Positions 51,957-59,726 of a stretch of DNA of 64,000 bases are shown here, in pieces; the stretch's first letter is position 1; each line of letters opens with the position of its first letter. Made by a program: the position numbers and the translations under genes. The notes below the pieces were generated by a model. It was not told where the DNA came from. It did no database searches and saw only the letters and a program-made list of their open reading frames with translations. Source of the DNA: Arthrobacter sp. SPG23 (lineage in GTDB: Bacteria; Actinomycetota; Actinomycetes; Actinomycetales; Micrococcaceae); contig NZ_JYCN01000002.1 of assembly GCF_000876655.1 (NCBI RefSeq), positions 20,352 to 84,351 on the forward strand, given 5' to 3'.

Positions 51957-52856
51957 ATGACCAGCAACTACACCATCACCGTCCTGGGCCTCGGCGCCAT
52001 GGGCCTGCCCATGGCCACCCGCCTCGCCAGCCAGCTCACCGTCCACGGCTTCGACATTGCCGAGCCGCGGCTGAAGCTCGCCCAGGAAGCCGGCATCCGC
52101 ACCTTCGACTCCGCCCGCGAAGCCTCCGAAGGCGCCGACGCACTGCTCCTTGCAGTTCGCAACGGCGAGCAGCTCAACGACGTCCTCTTCGGTGAGAACG
52201 GCGTGGCCTCCGTGCTGAAGCCGGGCGCAGTGGTGATCCTCGGCAGTACCGTGGGCACCGACGCCATCCCGGCCACGGTGGACCGCCTGGCCGAATACGG
52301 CGTCGAACTGGTGGATGCGCCCCTGTCCGGCGGCCCCAAGCGCGCCGGCGAAGGCGACCTGCTGATCGTGGTGGGCGCATCGCCCGAGGCACAGGAAAAG
52401 GCCCGCCCGGCCCTGGAGTTGCTGGCCTCCACCCTCACCGTTGTGGGCGACAAGCCCGGCGACGGCCAGGCCCTCAAGACCGTCAACCAGCTCCTCTGCG
52501 GTGTCCACATCGCCGCCGCCGCGGAGGCCCTGGCCCTGGCAGACGCCCTCGGCCTGGACCAGGAGAAGACCCTCAAGGCGCTCGAAGCGGGCGCAGCGGG
52601 TTCGTTCATGCTGTCCAATCGCGGTCCCCGCATCCTGGAGGCCTACACCGAGGAAGGTGCCGAGGTGCTGAGCCGCCTGGACATCTTCGTCAAGGACATG
52701 GGCATCGTGGGCAAGGCCACCCGCGCCGCCGGCCTGGCCGCTCCCGTTGCCGCCGCGGCCGAGCAGCTCTACCTCCTGGGCCAGGCCCAGGGCCTCGCCG
52801 CTGCCGACGACTCCGCCGTCATCAAGGTCGTCGCCCCCACCAAGCGCACCGCTTAA
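51957..52856 (+). CDS. NAD(P)-dependent 3-hydroxyacid dehydrogenase (LtnD-like)
   Basis: 299-residue beta-hydroxyacid dehydrogenase. The nucleotide loop is VLGLGAMGLPMATRL at about residues 8-22, the substrate loop DAPLSGGPKRAGEGD near 119, and the catalytic Lys lies in ALKTVNQLLCG near 168. The ATG at 51957 has GGAGAACACC in front; the ATG at 51945 in frame lacks a site. In known acid-sugar pathways this family oxidises L-threonate or D-erythronate before the DUF1537 kinase acts, and it is encoded next to the kinase here. Confidence 0.9.
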   Translation: MTSNYTITVLGLGAMGLPMATRLASQLTVHGFDIAEPRLKLAQEAGIRTFDSAREASEGADALLLAVRNGEQLNDVLFGENGVASVLKPGAVVILGSTVGTDAIPATVDRLAEYGVELVDAPLSGGPKRAGEGDLLIVVGASPEAQEKARPALELLASTLTVVGDKPGDGQALKTVNQLLCGVHIAAAAEALALADALGLDQEKTLKALEAGAAGSFMLSNRGPRILEAYTEEGAEVLSRLDIFVKDMGIVGKATRAAGLAAPVAAAAEQLYLLGQAQGLAAADDSAVIKVVAPTKRTA

Positions 52857-52870
52857 CACCAACTAAAGCC

Positions 52871-52902
52871 CGACGACGGCGGTCCCCCCTCCGCCGTCGT
52901 CG
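52871..52902 (+). terminator. Stem-loop within the acid-sugar operon
   Basis: CGACGACGGCGG pairs perfectly with CCGCCGTCGTCG around TCCCCCCT. It lies between dehydrogenase and permease genes and may lower permease expression. Confidence 0.78.
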
Positions 52903-52950
52903 AACCACCCCGTCCGGCCAGCCGCCCTGGCCTGTCAAAGGAGACACCCA

Positions 52951-54369
52951 ATGAGCGCTCTAGCTCTTCTGGCCATAGCAGTAGCAGGCGTGGCCCTGCT
53001 GCTCGTGGCAGTGATCAAGTTCAAGATTCCCGCTTTCCTGGCACTGCTTGTGGTCAGCGTCGGCGTAGCCCTCGTCGCCGGGATCCCCCTTCCGGACATC
53101 ATCAAAACAGTCACGGAAGGCATGGGCGGAACGCTCGGTTCCGTGGCCATCCTGGTAGGCCTCGGCGCCATGCTCGGAAAGATGATCGAAATCTCCGGCG
53201 GGGCGCAGTCGCTTGCCGGAAAGTTCACCCAGCTGCTGGGCCCGCGCCGGGTTATTGCAGCCCTCACGGCAGCAGCATTCCTGCTCGCCATACCGGTGTT
53301 CTTCGATGTCGGATTCATCATTCTGATTCCCATCATCTACGGCTTCTCCAAAGCTGCGGGCGTGAACCCGGTCAAGATCGGACTGCCCGTCGGCGCCATC
53401 ATGCTGGCCATCCATGTGGTTGTTCCGCCCCATCCCGGAGTCGTCGGCGGTGCCGGCATCCTCAAGGCAGACATTGGCTGGGCCACGATTTTCGGCCTGC
53501 TCATCTGCATCCCCGTGGGTTTCCTCGGCTATTTTGTGGCCAAGAAGCTGAACCGCCGCGAATACAGCATGCTGTCCACCACGGCCGAGCAGTTCCGCCT
53601 CTTCGGCAGCGGCAAGTCGGAAGTTGAACAGGATGCGCCCCAGGGCACGTCGACGTCGTCCGTGCTCACCGCCGTCAAAACGGCGCCCAGCCCGGCCATG
53701 ATCATTACCCTGATTGTCCTGCCCATCCTCATGATCATGGTGGGCACGGTGGGCGCGGTCATGCTGCCCAAGGATTCCTTCGCATCCCAGCTCGCCGCGT
53801 TCATCGGCGCACCCCTGATCGCGCTGCTCACGGCGTTGGGACTGGCCTACTACTTCCTTGGCATCCGCCGCGGCTGGTCCTCGCAGCACACCGGTGAAGT
53901 CATGGACTCAGCGCTCGCTCCCACCGCTATCGTGATCCTCGTGACCGGCGCCGGCGGCGTATTCGGCAAGGTCCTGACAGTTTCCGGCATCGGTAAGGCG
54001 CTGGCCGAAGGACTGCAGTCTGCCGGCCTCCCGGTCATCCTGATGGCCTTCATCCTCGCCGCCATCCTCCGTGCCTCGCAGGGCTCCGCCACCGTAGCCA
54101 TCATCACCACGGCGGGTCTGCTTGCCGCCTCAGTGGCTGACGGCGGCTACTCGCCGGTGCAGACAGCACTCATCCTGGTCGCCATCGGCTTCGGCGCCTT
54201 CGGCCTCAGCCACGTCAACGACTCAGGCTTCTGGATCGTGACCCGCTACCTGGGCCTGTCCGTGGCCGACGGCCTCCGGACCTGGACCGTGCTCACCACC
54301 ATCCTGGGCGTGGCAGGCTTCGCCCTGACCTTCCTGATCTGGACCCTGGTGGGAGGCCTGAGCGTCTGA
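52951..54369 (+). CDS. GntP family gluconate:H+ symporter-like permease
   Basis: 472-residue membrane transporter with about 12-14 hydrophobic helices, beginning LALLAIAVAGVALLLVAVIK and the conserved FKIPAFLALLVVSVGVALVAG. GntP signatures occur at PVFFDVGFIILIPIIYGFSK near residue 112 and VVPPHPGVVGGAGILKADIG near 154, and RASQGSATVAIITTAGLLA lies near 371. AAAGGAGACACCCA precedes the ATG. It overlaps the aldolase start by one base (TGATG). It should import the acid sugar used by the operon. Confidence 0.95.
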   Translation: MSALALLAIAVAGVALLLVAVIKFKIPAFLALLVVSVGVALVAGIPLPDIIKTVTEGMGGTLGSVAILVGLGAMLGKMIEISGGAQSLAGKFTQLLGPRRVIAALTAAAFLLAIPVFFDVGFIILIPIIYGFSKAAGVNPVKIGLPVGAIMLAIHVVVPPHPGVVGGAGILKADIGWATIFGLLICIPVGFLGYFVAKKLNRREYSMLSTTAEQFRLFGSGKSEVEQDAPQGTSTSSVLTAVKTAPSPAMIITLIVLPILMIMVGTVGAVMLPKDSFASQLAAFIGAPLIALLTALGLAYYFLGIRRGWSSQHTGEVMDSALAPTAIVILVTGAGGVFGKVLTVSGIGKALAEGLQSAGLPVILMAFILAAILRASQGSATVAIITTAGLLAASVADGGYSPVQTALILVAIGFGAFGLSHVNDSGFWIVTRYLGLSVADGLRTWTVLTTILGVAGFALTFLIWTLVGGLSV

Positions 54370-55241
54370 TGCGTGCCCGACTGGACCACCTGGTTGTTTC
54401 CGCCCTCCAGCAGGGCGCAGCCGTCCCGGCCTTCACCTGCTACGACTTCACCACAGCCCTGGCCGTGGTGGAGGCGGCGGAAGAAGCCGGCCGCGGGGCC
54501 ATCCTGCTGGTGGCTCCGAAGACCGCCGGCACAGCCAACGGGCTGCGGCTCATCACGGCGCTGCGCGGACTGGCCGACTCCGCCGGTGTCCCGATTGCCG
54601 TGCAGCTAGACCACGCCTCCGACCTCCGCGTGATCGCCGACGCCGTCGCGGCGGGGGCGGATTCGGTCCTCGCGGACGGTTCGTCGCTGCCCTACGAGGA
54701 AAACATCGCCCTGGTCCGCGAAGCGCGCGCCGTGCTGGAAGCACAAGGCCATGCCGACGTCGTGATTGAAGCGGAACTGGGCGGACTGGCCGGTGACGAG
54801 GACCGCGCCTTCGGGGCGGACGTCGCAGGGTCTTCCGCGCAGGGCGCCGCCGGGCTGACCGACTCCGCGCAGGTGGAGGACTTCGTTGCCCGCACCGGCG
54901 CCCAGCTGCTGGCCGTGGCCGTGGGCAACGTGCATGGCAAGTACAAGGGGGAGCCGCAGCTGCGGTGGGACGTGCTGCAGGACATCGCAGTACGCACCCA
55001 CATCCCGCTGGTGCTGCACGGCGCCTCCGGCATCCCGGCGGAGGAGCTGGTCAAGGCCGCCGCCATGAACGTGGGCAAGGTGAACTTCAACACCGAACTC
55101 CGCACCGGAGTGCTGATCACGCTGGAAGCCGAAACGGGTCCGCACCGTGCCGACGGCGAGAACCTCCAGGGTCTGCTCGGGAAGTGGAACGCCTCGGCCA
55201 GGGACTTCGCCGCCGGCGCCCTCTCCACCCTCACGAAGTAG
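54369..55241 (+). CDS. Class II fructose-bisphosphate aldolase family protein
   Basis: 290-residue zinc-dependent aldolase. D81 and H82 lie in VQLDHASD, the next zinc-region glutamate in VIEAELGGLAG, H189 in GNVHGKY, and H217 in LHGASG, followed by KVNFNTELR for phosphate binding. It is the last gene of the GntR-controlled operon. The better-known DUF1537 pathways end with an OtnC-type decarboxylase or PdxA-like enzyme; here an aldolase takes that place. That suggests cleavage of a phosphorylated keto-acid sugar to DHAP and a smaller acid or aldehyde. Confidence 0.92.
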   Translation: MRARLDHLVVSALQQGAAVPAFTCYDFTTALAVVEAAEEAGRGAILLVAPKTAGTANGLRLITALRGLADSAGVPIAVQLDHASDLRVIADAVAAGADSVLADGSSLPYEENIALVREARAVLEAQGHADVVIEAELGGLAGDEDRAFGADVAGSSAQGAAGLTDSAQVEDFVARTGAQLLAVAVGNVHGKYKGEPQLRWDVLQDIAVRTHIPLVLHGASGIPAEELVKAAAMNVGKVNFNTELRTGVLITLEAETGPHRADGENLQGLLGKWNASARDFAAGALSTLTK

Positions 55242-55283
55242 CGGAACCGCAACACTCCCAGCGGGGGAGGCTAGGATCGAGCC

Positions 55284-55676
55284 ATGATCCCGGCCTCCCT
55301 CGTTTTTGCGTTCCTCGCTGCCCTGCTGCACGTCTACATCTTCACCATGGAGTCGGTGACCTGGACCCGGCCGGCCACATGGAAGCGCTTCGGGGTCGCC
55401 TCGCAGGCCGACGCCGAGACCACCCGTTCGCTGGCCTACAACCAGGGTTTTTATAACCTGTTCCTGGCCGTGGGCGCGCTGATCGGGATGGGCGCGGTCC
55501 TGTGGGGCCAGCCACAGGTGGGCTGGACCCTCATCTTTGCCTCCTGCGGTTCCATGCTGCTCGCGGCCGCCGTCCTGGGGCTGAGCGGACGGAAGTACCT
55601 CCGCGCGGCCGCCACCCAGGGAACGGCGCCGTTGCTCGCCGTCGTGCTCGGCGTCCTGGGGCTGCTCACCGCCTGA
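55284..55676 (+). CDS. DUF1304 domain membrane protein
   Basis: 130-residue protein with four hydrophobic helices. The family signature is HVYIFTMESVTWTRPATWKRFG near residue 15 and AYNQGFYNLFLAVGALIG near 51. GGGGGAGGCTAGGATCGAGCC lies upstream of the ATG. It comes 42 bp after the aldolase gene but is probably transcribed on its own. Function unknown. Confidence 0.92.
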   Translation: MIPASLVFAFLAALLHVYIFTMESVTWTRPATWKRFGVASQADAETTRSLAYNQGFYNLFLAVGALIGMGAVLWGQPQVGWTLIFASCGSMLLAAAVLGLSGRKYLRAAATQGTAPLLAVVLGVLGLLTA

Positions 55677-55760
55677 CGGGCAAGGCTTCTGGCCCTTGAC
55701 GGAGGCCCGGCGGACAATGGACAGTACGCAGAGAATCGTTCCGCGTCCATAGGGAGCCCC

Positions 55761-57107
55761 ATGGGTGTTCCGCAGCAGCAGAAGCCGCAGGCCAGCGGAG
55801 GGCAGGACCTGCCCGCGCCGGACCGCGACGCCGTGATCGACCTTGCCCGTTTCTTTTGCCTGGCTCTGGTGGTGGTGGGCCACACCATGATGGTCAGCCC
55901 CGTGCTCAACCCTGACGGGACCGTCACCACCGAAAACACCCTCGCCCTGCAGGACTGGTTCGAGCCGGTCATCTGGATCTTTATGGTGATGCCGCTCTTT
56001 TTCGTGGCCGGCGGTATCACGGGGCTGCAGTCCTGGCGGCGGCTCAGGGCCCGCGGCGGCAACGGCTTCGAATTCGCGCAGGCCCGGTTGCTGCGGCTTG
56101 TCCGGCCCGCCGCCGCGCTGCTGGCCGTCATGTTTGCCGGACTATGGGCGGCGCGGCTCTTCGGCGTTGAACCGCAAGTGGTGGAGCTGATCGTCACCGG
56201 TGCCGGCATGCCGCTCTGGTTCCTCGCCGCCTACCTGGCGGCCCAGCTGAACATTCCTTTGCTGGCGGCGCTCCATGACCGTGCGCCTTGGCTGACCCTG
56301 GCCGGCCTCACTGCGCTCGTGATCGCTGTCGACTGCTTCCGCGGGACCCTGCCGCTGCTGGCCTATGCCAACATCCTGTTCCTGTGGTGCGCCGTCCAGC
56401 AGCTCGGGTTCTTCCTCGCGGATGTCCCGGCGGGAAAGCCCGGCGCCTCCACCCTGGCGGGGGTCATCGTGGGGAGCAACCTGCTCCTGGGCCTGGTGAC
56501 TGGCCTGGGGCTGTACCGCGGCAACATGCTGGTTAACCTGAACCCGCCCAACTTTTGCCTGCTGCTTCTTGGCGCGGCGCAGGCGGCGGCGCTCCAGCTC
56601 TCCCGCCCGGTACTCACCGGCGCCGCCTCGGCGCGTTGGGTCCGGGCCGTGGTGGGACTGGCCGGGCGGCGCGCCATGACGGTCTACTTGTGGCACCTGC
56701 CGCTGCTGGCTGCCATGTCCGGGCTGCTCCTGCTCACCGATTTCCCCAAGCCGGCGGCCGGGACCGCTTCCTGGTGGTGGTCGCGGCCGGTGGTCCTGCT
56801 CGGCGTCATCGCGCTCCTGCTGCCGGTCCTTGCCGTGTTCGGGCGGCTGGAAGAGCGGCCGACGGCGTCTGCCCGCTCCCGCCGCCGGCCGGCGGCCGCG
56901 GTGGTCACCGCCGTCGTCGTCGTCTTCATCCCGGTGGTTGACGCGGCGGTCAACGGGCTGACGCTCGCCCTCCTGGGCGGGGGCGCGGCGTGCTTTGCCC
57001 TGGCCGTGCTCCTGCTTGGCCGGATTCCGGCGGCGCCCGGCGGCGCGCCGGGCGCCGCCCGCGGACCATTGCCACAGGCGCCTTTTAGTGCCAATGTCGA
57101 ACCATGA
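55761..57107 (+). CDS. Acyltransferase family membrane protein (Acyl_transf_3)
   Basis: 448-residue polytopic protein with about ten hydrophobic helices. The N-terminal RDAVIDLARFFCLALVVVGHTMM carries the R...H motif of acyltransferase-3 proteins, and a second hallmark is MPLFFVAGGITGLQSWRR near residue 79. The C-terminus is Ala/Pro/Gly-rich. These enzymes O-acylate sugars, glycolipids or wall polymers. ATGA overlaps the following GNAT-like gene, so the two are co-translated. The acceptor is not evident. Confidence 0.87.
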   Translation: MGVPQQQKPQASGGQDLPAPDRDAVIDLARFFCLALVVVGHTMMVSPVLNPDGTVTTENTLALQDWFEPVIWIFMVMPLFFVAGGITGLQSWRRLRARGGNGFEFAQARLLRLVRPAAALLAVMFAGLWAARLFGVEPQVVELIVTGAGMPLWFLAAYLAAQLNIPLLAALHDRAPWLTLAGLTALVIAVDCFRGTLPLLAYANILFLWCAVQQLGFFLADVPAGKPGASTLAGVIVGSNLLLGLVTGLGLYRGNMLVNLNPPNFCLLLLGAAQAAALQLSRPVLTGAASARWVRAVVGLAGRRAMTVYLWHLPLLAAMSGLLLLTDFPKPAAGTASWWWSRPVVLLGVIALLLPVLAVFGRLEERPTASARSRRRPAAAVVTAVVVVFIPVVDAAVNGLTLALLGGGAACFALAVLLLGRIPAAPGGAPGAARGPLPQAPFSANVEP

Positions 57108-57460
57108 CGGAGAACACGGTATCCACTGAAGACACGTTCAGCCCGGACGTCACCACCATCCGGAATGATGACCTCCACCGCTACGAATTGCTTGTCGGCG
57201 GGAAACTGGCGGTGCAGTCGCGCTTCGTGGACAGGCCCGGGCACGTGGACTTCATCCACACCGACACGGCGGAGGAATTCAAAGGGCAGGGGCTGGCAAA
57301 GGTGCTGGTGCATTTCGCCCTCGATGACGTGGTGTCCGCAGGCAAGCGGATCATCCCGCATTGCCCCTTCATCTACGGCTACCTGAAGAAGCACGACGCC
57401 TACGGCCAGTTCATCGACTGGCCTGAGCAGCCGCCCACGGACGAGGTGACCGCTTCCTAG
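57104..57460 (+). CDS. Short GNAT family N-acetyltransferase
   Basis: 118-residue protein of the small YjdJ-like acetyltransferase group. The family core is visible as LAVQSRFVDRPGHVDFIHTD, then EFKGQGLAKVLVHFALDDV (the acetyl-CoA pyrophosphate loop GQGLA) and RIIPHCPFIYGYLKKH with the conserved C-P-F. Start overlaps the acyltransferase stop (ATGA). Substrates of this group are unknown. The 196 bp that follow hold no clear gene. Confidence 0.9.
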   Translation: MTENTVSTEDTFSPDVTTIRNDDLHRYELLVGGKLAVQSRFVDRPGHVDFIHTDTAEEFKGQGLAKVLVHFALDDVVSAGKRIIPHCPFIYGYLKKHDAYGQFIDWPEQPPTDEVTAS

Positions 57461-57656
57461 GATTGCGTTCCGGCCGCTGGAGGCCTTGGTGAGGATAGCC
57501 ATGGCCTCCGCCTGAGTGCATCTGTTCTGGCCCATGATGAACCCGGCTGCGGGGTCTATGGCCGTGCGGGACGGGCAGCTTGTGGCACGGACAACAATTT
57601 CGTATGGTTTAGGTGAGTTATGAAGCTGGCTCTTGGATGTCTCATTGGGAGAAACC

Positions 57657-58313
57657 TTGAACCATAAGCTGCGTGTGCTGGTCCGTGTGGATGTTGATCC
57701 CGGACGGGTGACCCTCGAAGTCGCCGGATGCCTGACCCAGGTAAATTACCCAGTGCTGCTGCACATCATGCGCCGTGGCCGCCGGCTCTCGCCGGAGCAG
57801 GACATCACCGTTGACCTCCACAAAGCGTCGCACCTGGACCCCGAGGTCCTGATGTACCTGCGCCACATCGCCGGGCAGAACGCTGAAGGCGGCCCCGAAG
57901 CTTTCCGGCTCACGCTGGCCGAGCCCGCGGAACTTCCCATCTGCCTTGAGCACGCCGGGCTAGCCGGCGGCGCGGAGTCCACCCTTGACGGGGAAATCAA
58001 CGCACTCCTGGAAGCTGACGCCAACCCGGGGTTCGACCTCGACGGAGGTCCTGCAGTTGCCGGGGAACAGCGCACCATTGACGGCCTGGAGCTGTCCGAG
58101 TACCTCGAGGGGAACCTGGATCCCGCTTCCACAGTCCGGGCGTTGTCCGACGATGCCCTCGGGAAACTGGCCGACGCACTGTACCGGCACCTGGACACCC
58201 GCAACCCCTCCTTCGGGGCGCATACCTGGTACGAACTGGCCGCGGAGGAACTTCATCAGCGGCACCTGACGGAACCCGAGGGGCCCTCGCAGGAGGAAGT
58301 CGTAGCCGGCTGA
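57657..58313 (+). CDS. STAS-like domain protein of unknown function
   Basis: 218-residue protein. The first 105 residues have a STAS-like pattern (VRVDVDPGRVTLEVAGCLTQVNYPVLLHIM, then ITVDLHKASHLDPEVLMYLRHI), where a D replaces the phosphorylatable Ser position. The C-terminal part is acidic and helical (LEGNLDPASTVRALSDDALGKLADALYRHLD). The TTG at 57657 follows GGGAGAAACC; an upstream ATG-like reading lacks a site. It precedes the phosphatase-GT2-STAS-kinase operon by 180 bp and may be part of the same signalling. Confidence 0.7.
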   Translation: MNHKLRVLVRVDVDPGRVTLEVAGCLTQVNYPVLLHIMRRGRRLSPEQDITVDLHKASHLDPEVLMYLRHIAGQNAEGGPEAFRLTLAEPAELPICLEHAGLAGGAESTLDGEINALLEADANPGFDLDGGPAVAGEQRTIDGLELSEYLEGNLDPASTVRALSDDALGKLADALYRHLDTRNPSFGAHTWYELAAEELHQRHLTEPEGPSQEEVVAG

Positions 58314-58493
58314 CCCCGAACCCCGGTTCCGGGACCATAATCCGCTCCGCGCCTTAGCCCTTTTCCGTGCCGGGCGGATATTGTTGGAGTGACTCAGGAC
58401 AGTCCGCCCTTCCCGCTCCACGGTCTCACACCGGAGCCGGATCCTCACCCGGCGGCTGACTGAACCGACGAGGATCCAGGGGGACAGCCGGGC

Positions 58494-59726
58494 GTGCTGG
58501 GGCGTAATGTGGTGCAATCCGGGCCGGAAGCATGGGGACTTCCGCAGGACCGTCTCAGTAGGCGTGCCCGGGCGGTGGCAGGCCTGGAGATTGTGGGCAC
58601 CCCGCCGGAAGAGCGGTTCGACCGGATTACGCGCATGGCGCGGCTGATGTTCCGGGCACCCATAGCCACCATCACCATTTTCGACGGCGACACCGCCTGG
58701 TTTAAGTCTGCGGACGGCTTTGACGGGCGCCAGGCGCCGCTCAGCCCGGTCTTCTGCAGCACCACCGCGGATACGGGTGAGCGCCTGATCGTGGAAAACG
58801 CGGCAGAGGACCGGCGGTTCCGGAACCTGCCCGGCGTCACCGGCAAAGCCCACGTGCGTTTCTACGCCGGAGAACCGCTGGTGGACACGCACGGCGAAGT
58901 GGTGGGTTCCTTCTGCATCTATGACGACCGGCCCAGGGCATTCCGGCCGGATGAACTTGAGCTCTTCCAGGAACTCGCGGCCTGGGCGCAGGCTGAACTC
59001 ATTGAGCGGACCGACCTTGCCCGGGCCAAGGAAGTGCAGGAGGCACTGTTGCCGGGCCGCACGCCCCACATGCCCGGCTACGAGCTGGCTGCCACGTGCA
59101 CGCCGTCATTCAACGTCGGCGGCGACTACTACGACTGGGCCAGGACGGACTACGGGACCGCGCTGGGCGTGGCGGACGTGATGGGCAAGGGCAGCGCGGC
59201 GGCCATCATGGGCGCCACCGTGCGTGCGGCATTGCGGACGGCGTCGGAACTCACCGAGCGCGACCGGGACGGCCGCTACCGGCTGGACAAAGTAATGTCC
59301 GGTCTGGCCAGGATCGTGACCGGCGACCTGCTGCGGACCAACATCTTCGTTACTGTGTTCCTCGCACATCTTGACGAGTCGACCGGCCGGGTGGATTTCG
59401 CTGATGCGGGCCACGGTTTTTGCCTGGTTGTGGCTCCCGACGGCGGGTTCCGCCGGATTTCCGGCACGGACCTGCCGCTCGGAATCGAACCGCGCGGCAG
59501 CTGGAGCCAGGGAAGCTTCACGCTTGCCCCGTCCGAAACAATGCTGATCTTTTCCGACGGGCTTTTCGACCTCTTCGGCGGCGCGGACGACTCCCTGCGC
59601 CACATTGCCCTGCTGGCCACTGAACACCCCGATCCCAACGATCTGGTGGACACCATTGCCGGGCTGGCCACAGCTGCCACTTCGGTGGACGACGTAACCG
59701 CAATCGTTGTACGGAGGCAGCCATGA
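58494..59726 (+). CDS. GAF domain-containing SpoIIE-type PP2C phosphatase
   Basis: 410-residue serine phosphatase. Residues about 30-175 form a GAF sensor (RFDRITRMARLMFRAPIATI, SPVFCSTTADTGERLIVENA). The PP2C domain follows: FNVGGDYYDW near 205, VADVMGKGSAAAIMGATVRAAL near 225, and DDVTAIVV at the end, giving the metal-binding aspartates. The GTG at 58494 follows GGGGGACAGC; a GTG at 58509 is possible. Such enzymes dephosphorylate STAS proteins. ATGA links it to the GT2 gene, with a STAS protein and its kinase next in the operon. Confidence 0.92.
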   Translation: MLGRNVVQSGPEAWGLPQDRLSRRARAVAGLEIVGTPPEERFDRITRMARLMFRAPIATITIFDGDTAWFKSADGFDGRQAPLSPVFCSTTADTGERLIVENAAEDRRFRNLPGVTGKAHVRFYAGEPLVDTHGEVVGSFCIYDDRPRAFRPDELELFQELAAWAQAELIERTDLARAKEVQEALLPGRTPHMPGYELAATCTPSFNVGGDYYDWARTDYGTALGVADVMGKGSAAAIMGATVRAALRTASELTERDRDGRYRLDKVMSGLARIVTGDLLRTNIFVTVFLAHLDESTGRVDFADAGHGFCLVVAPDGGFRRISGTDLPLGIEPRGSWSQGSFTLAPSETMLIFSDGLFDLFGGADDSLRHIALLATEHPDPNDLVDTIAGLATAATSVDDVTAIVVRRQP

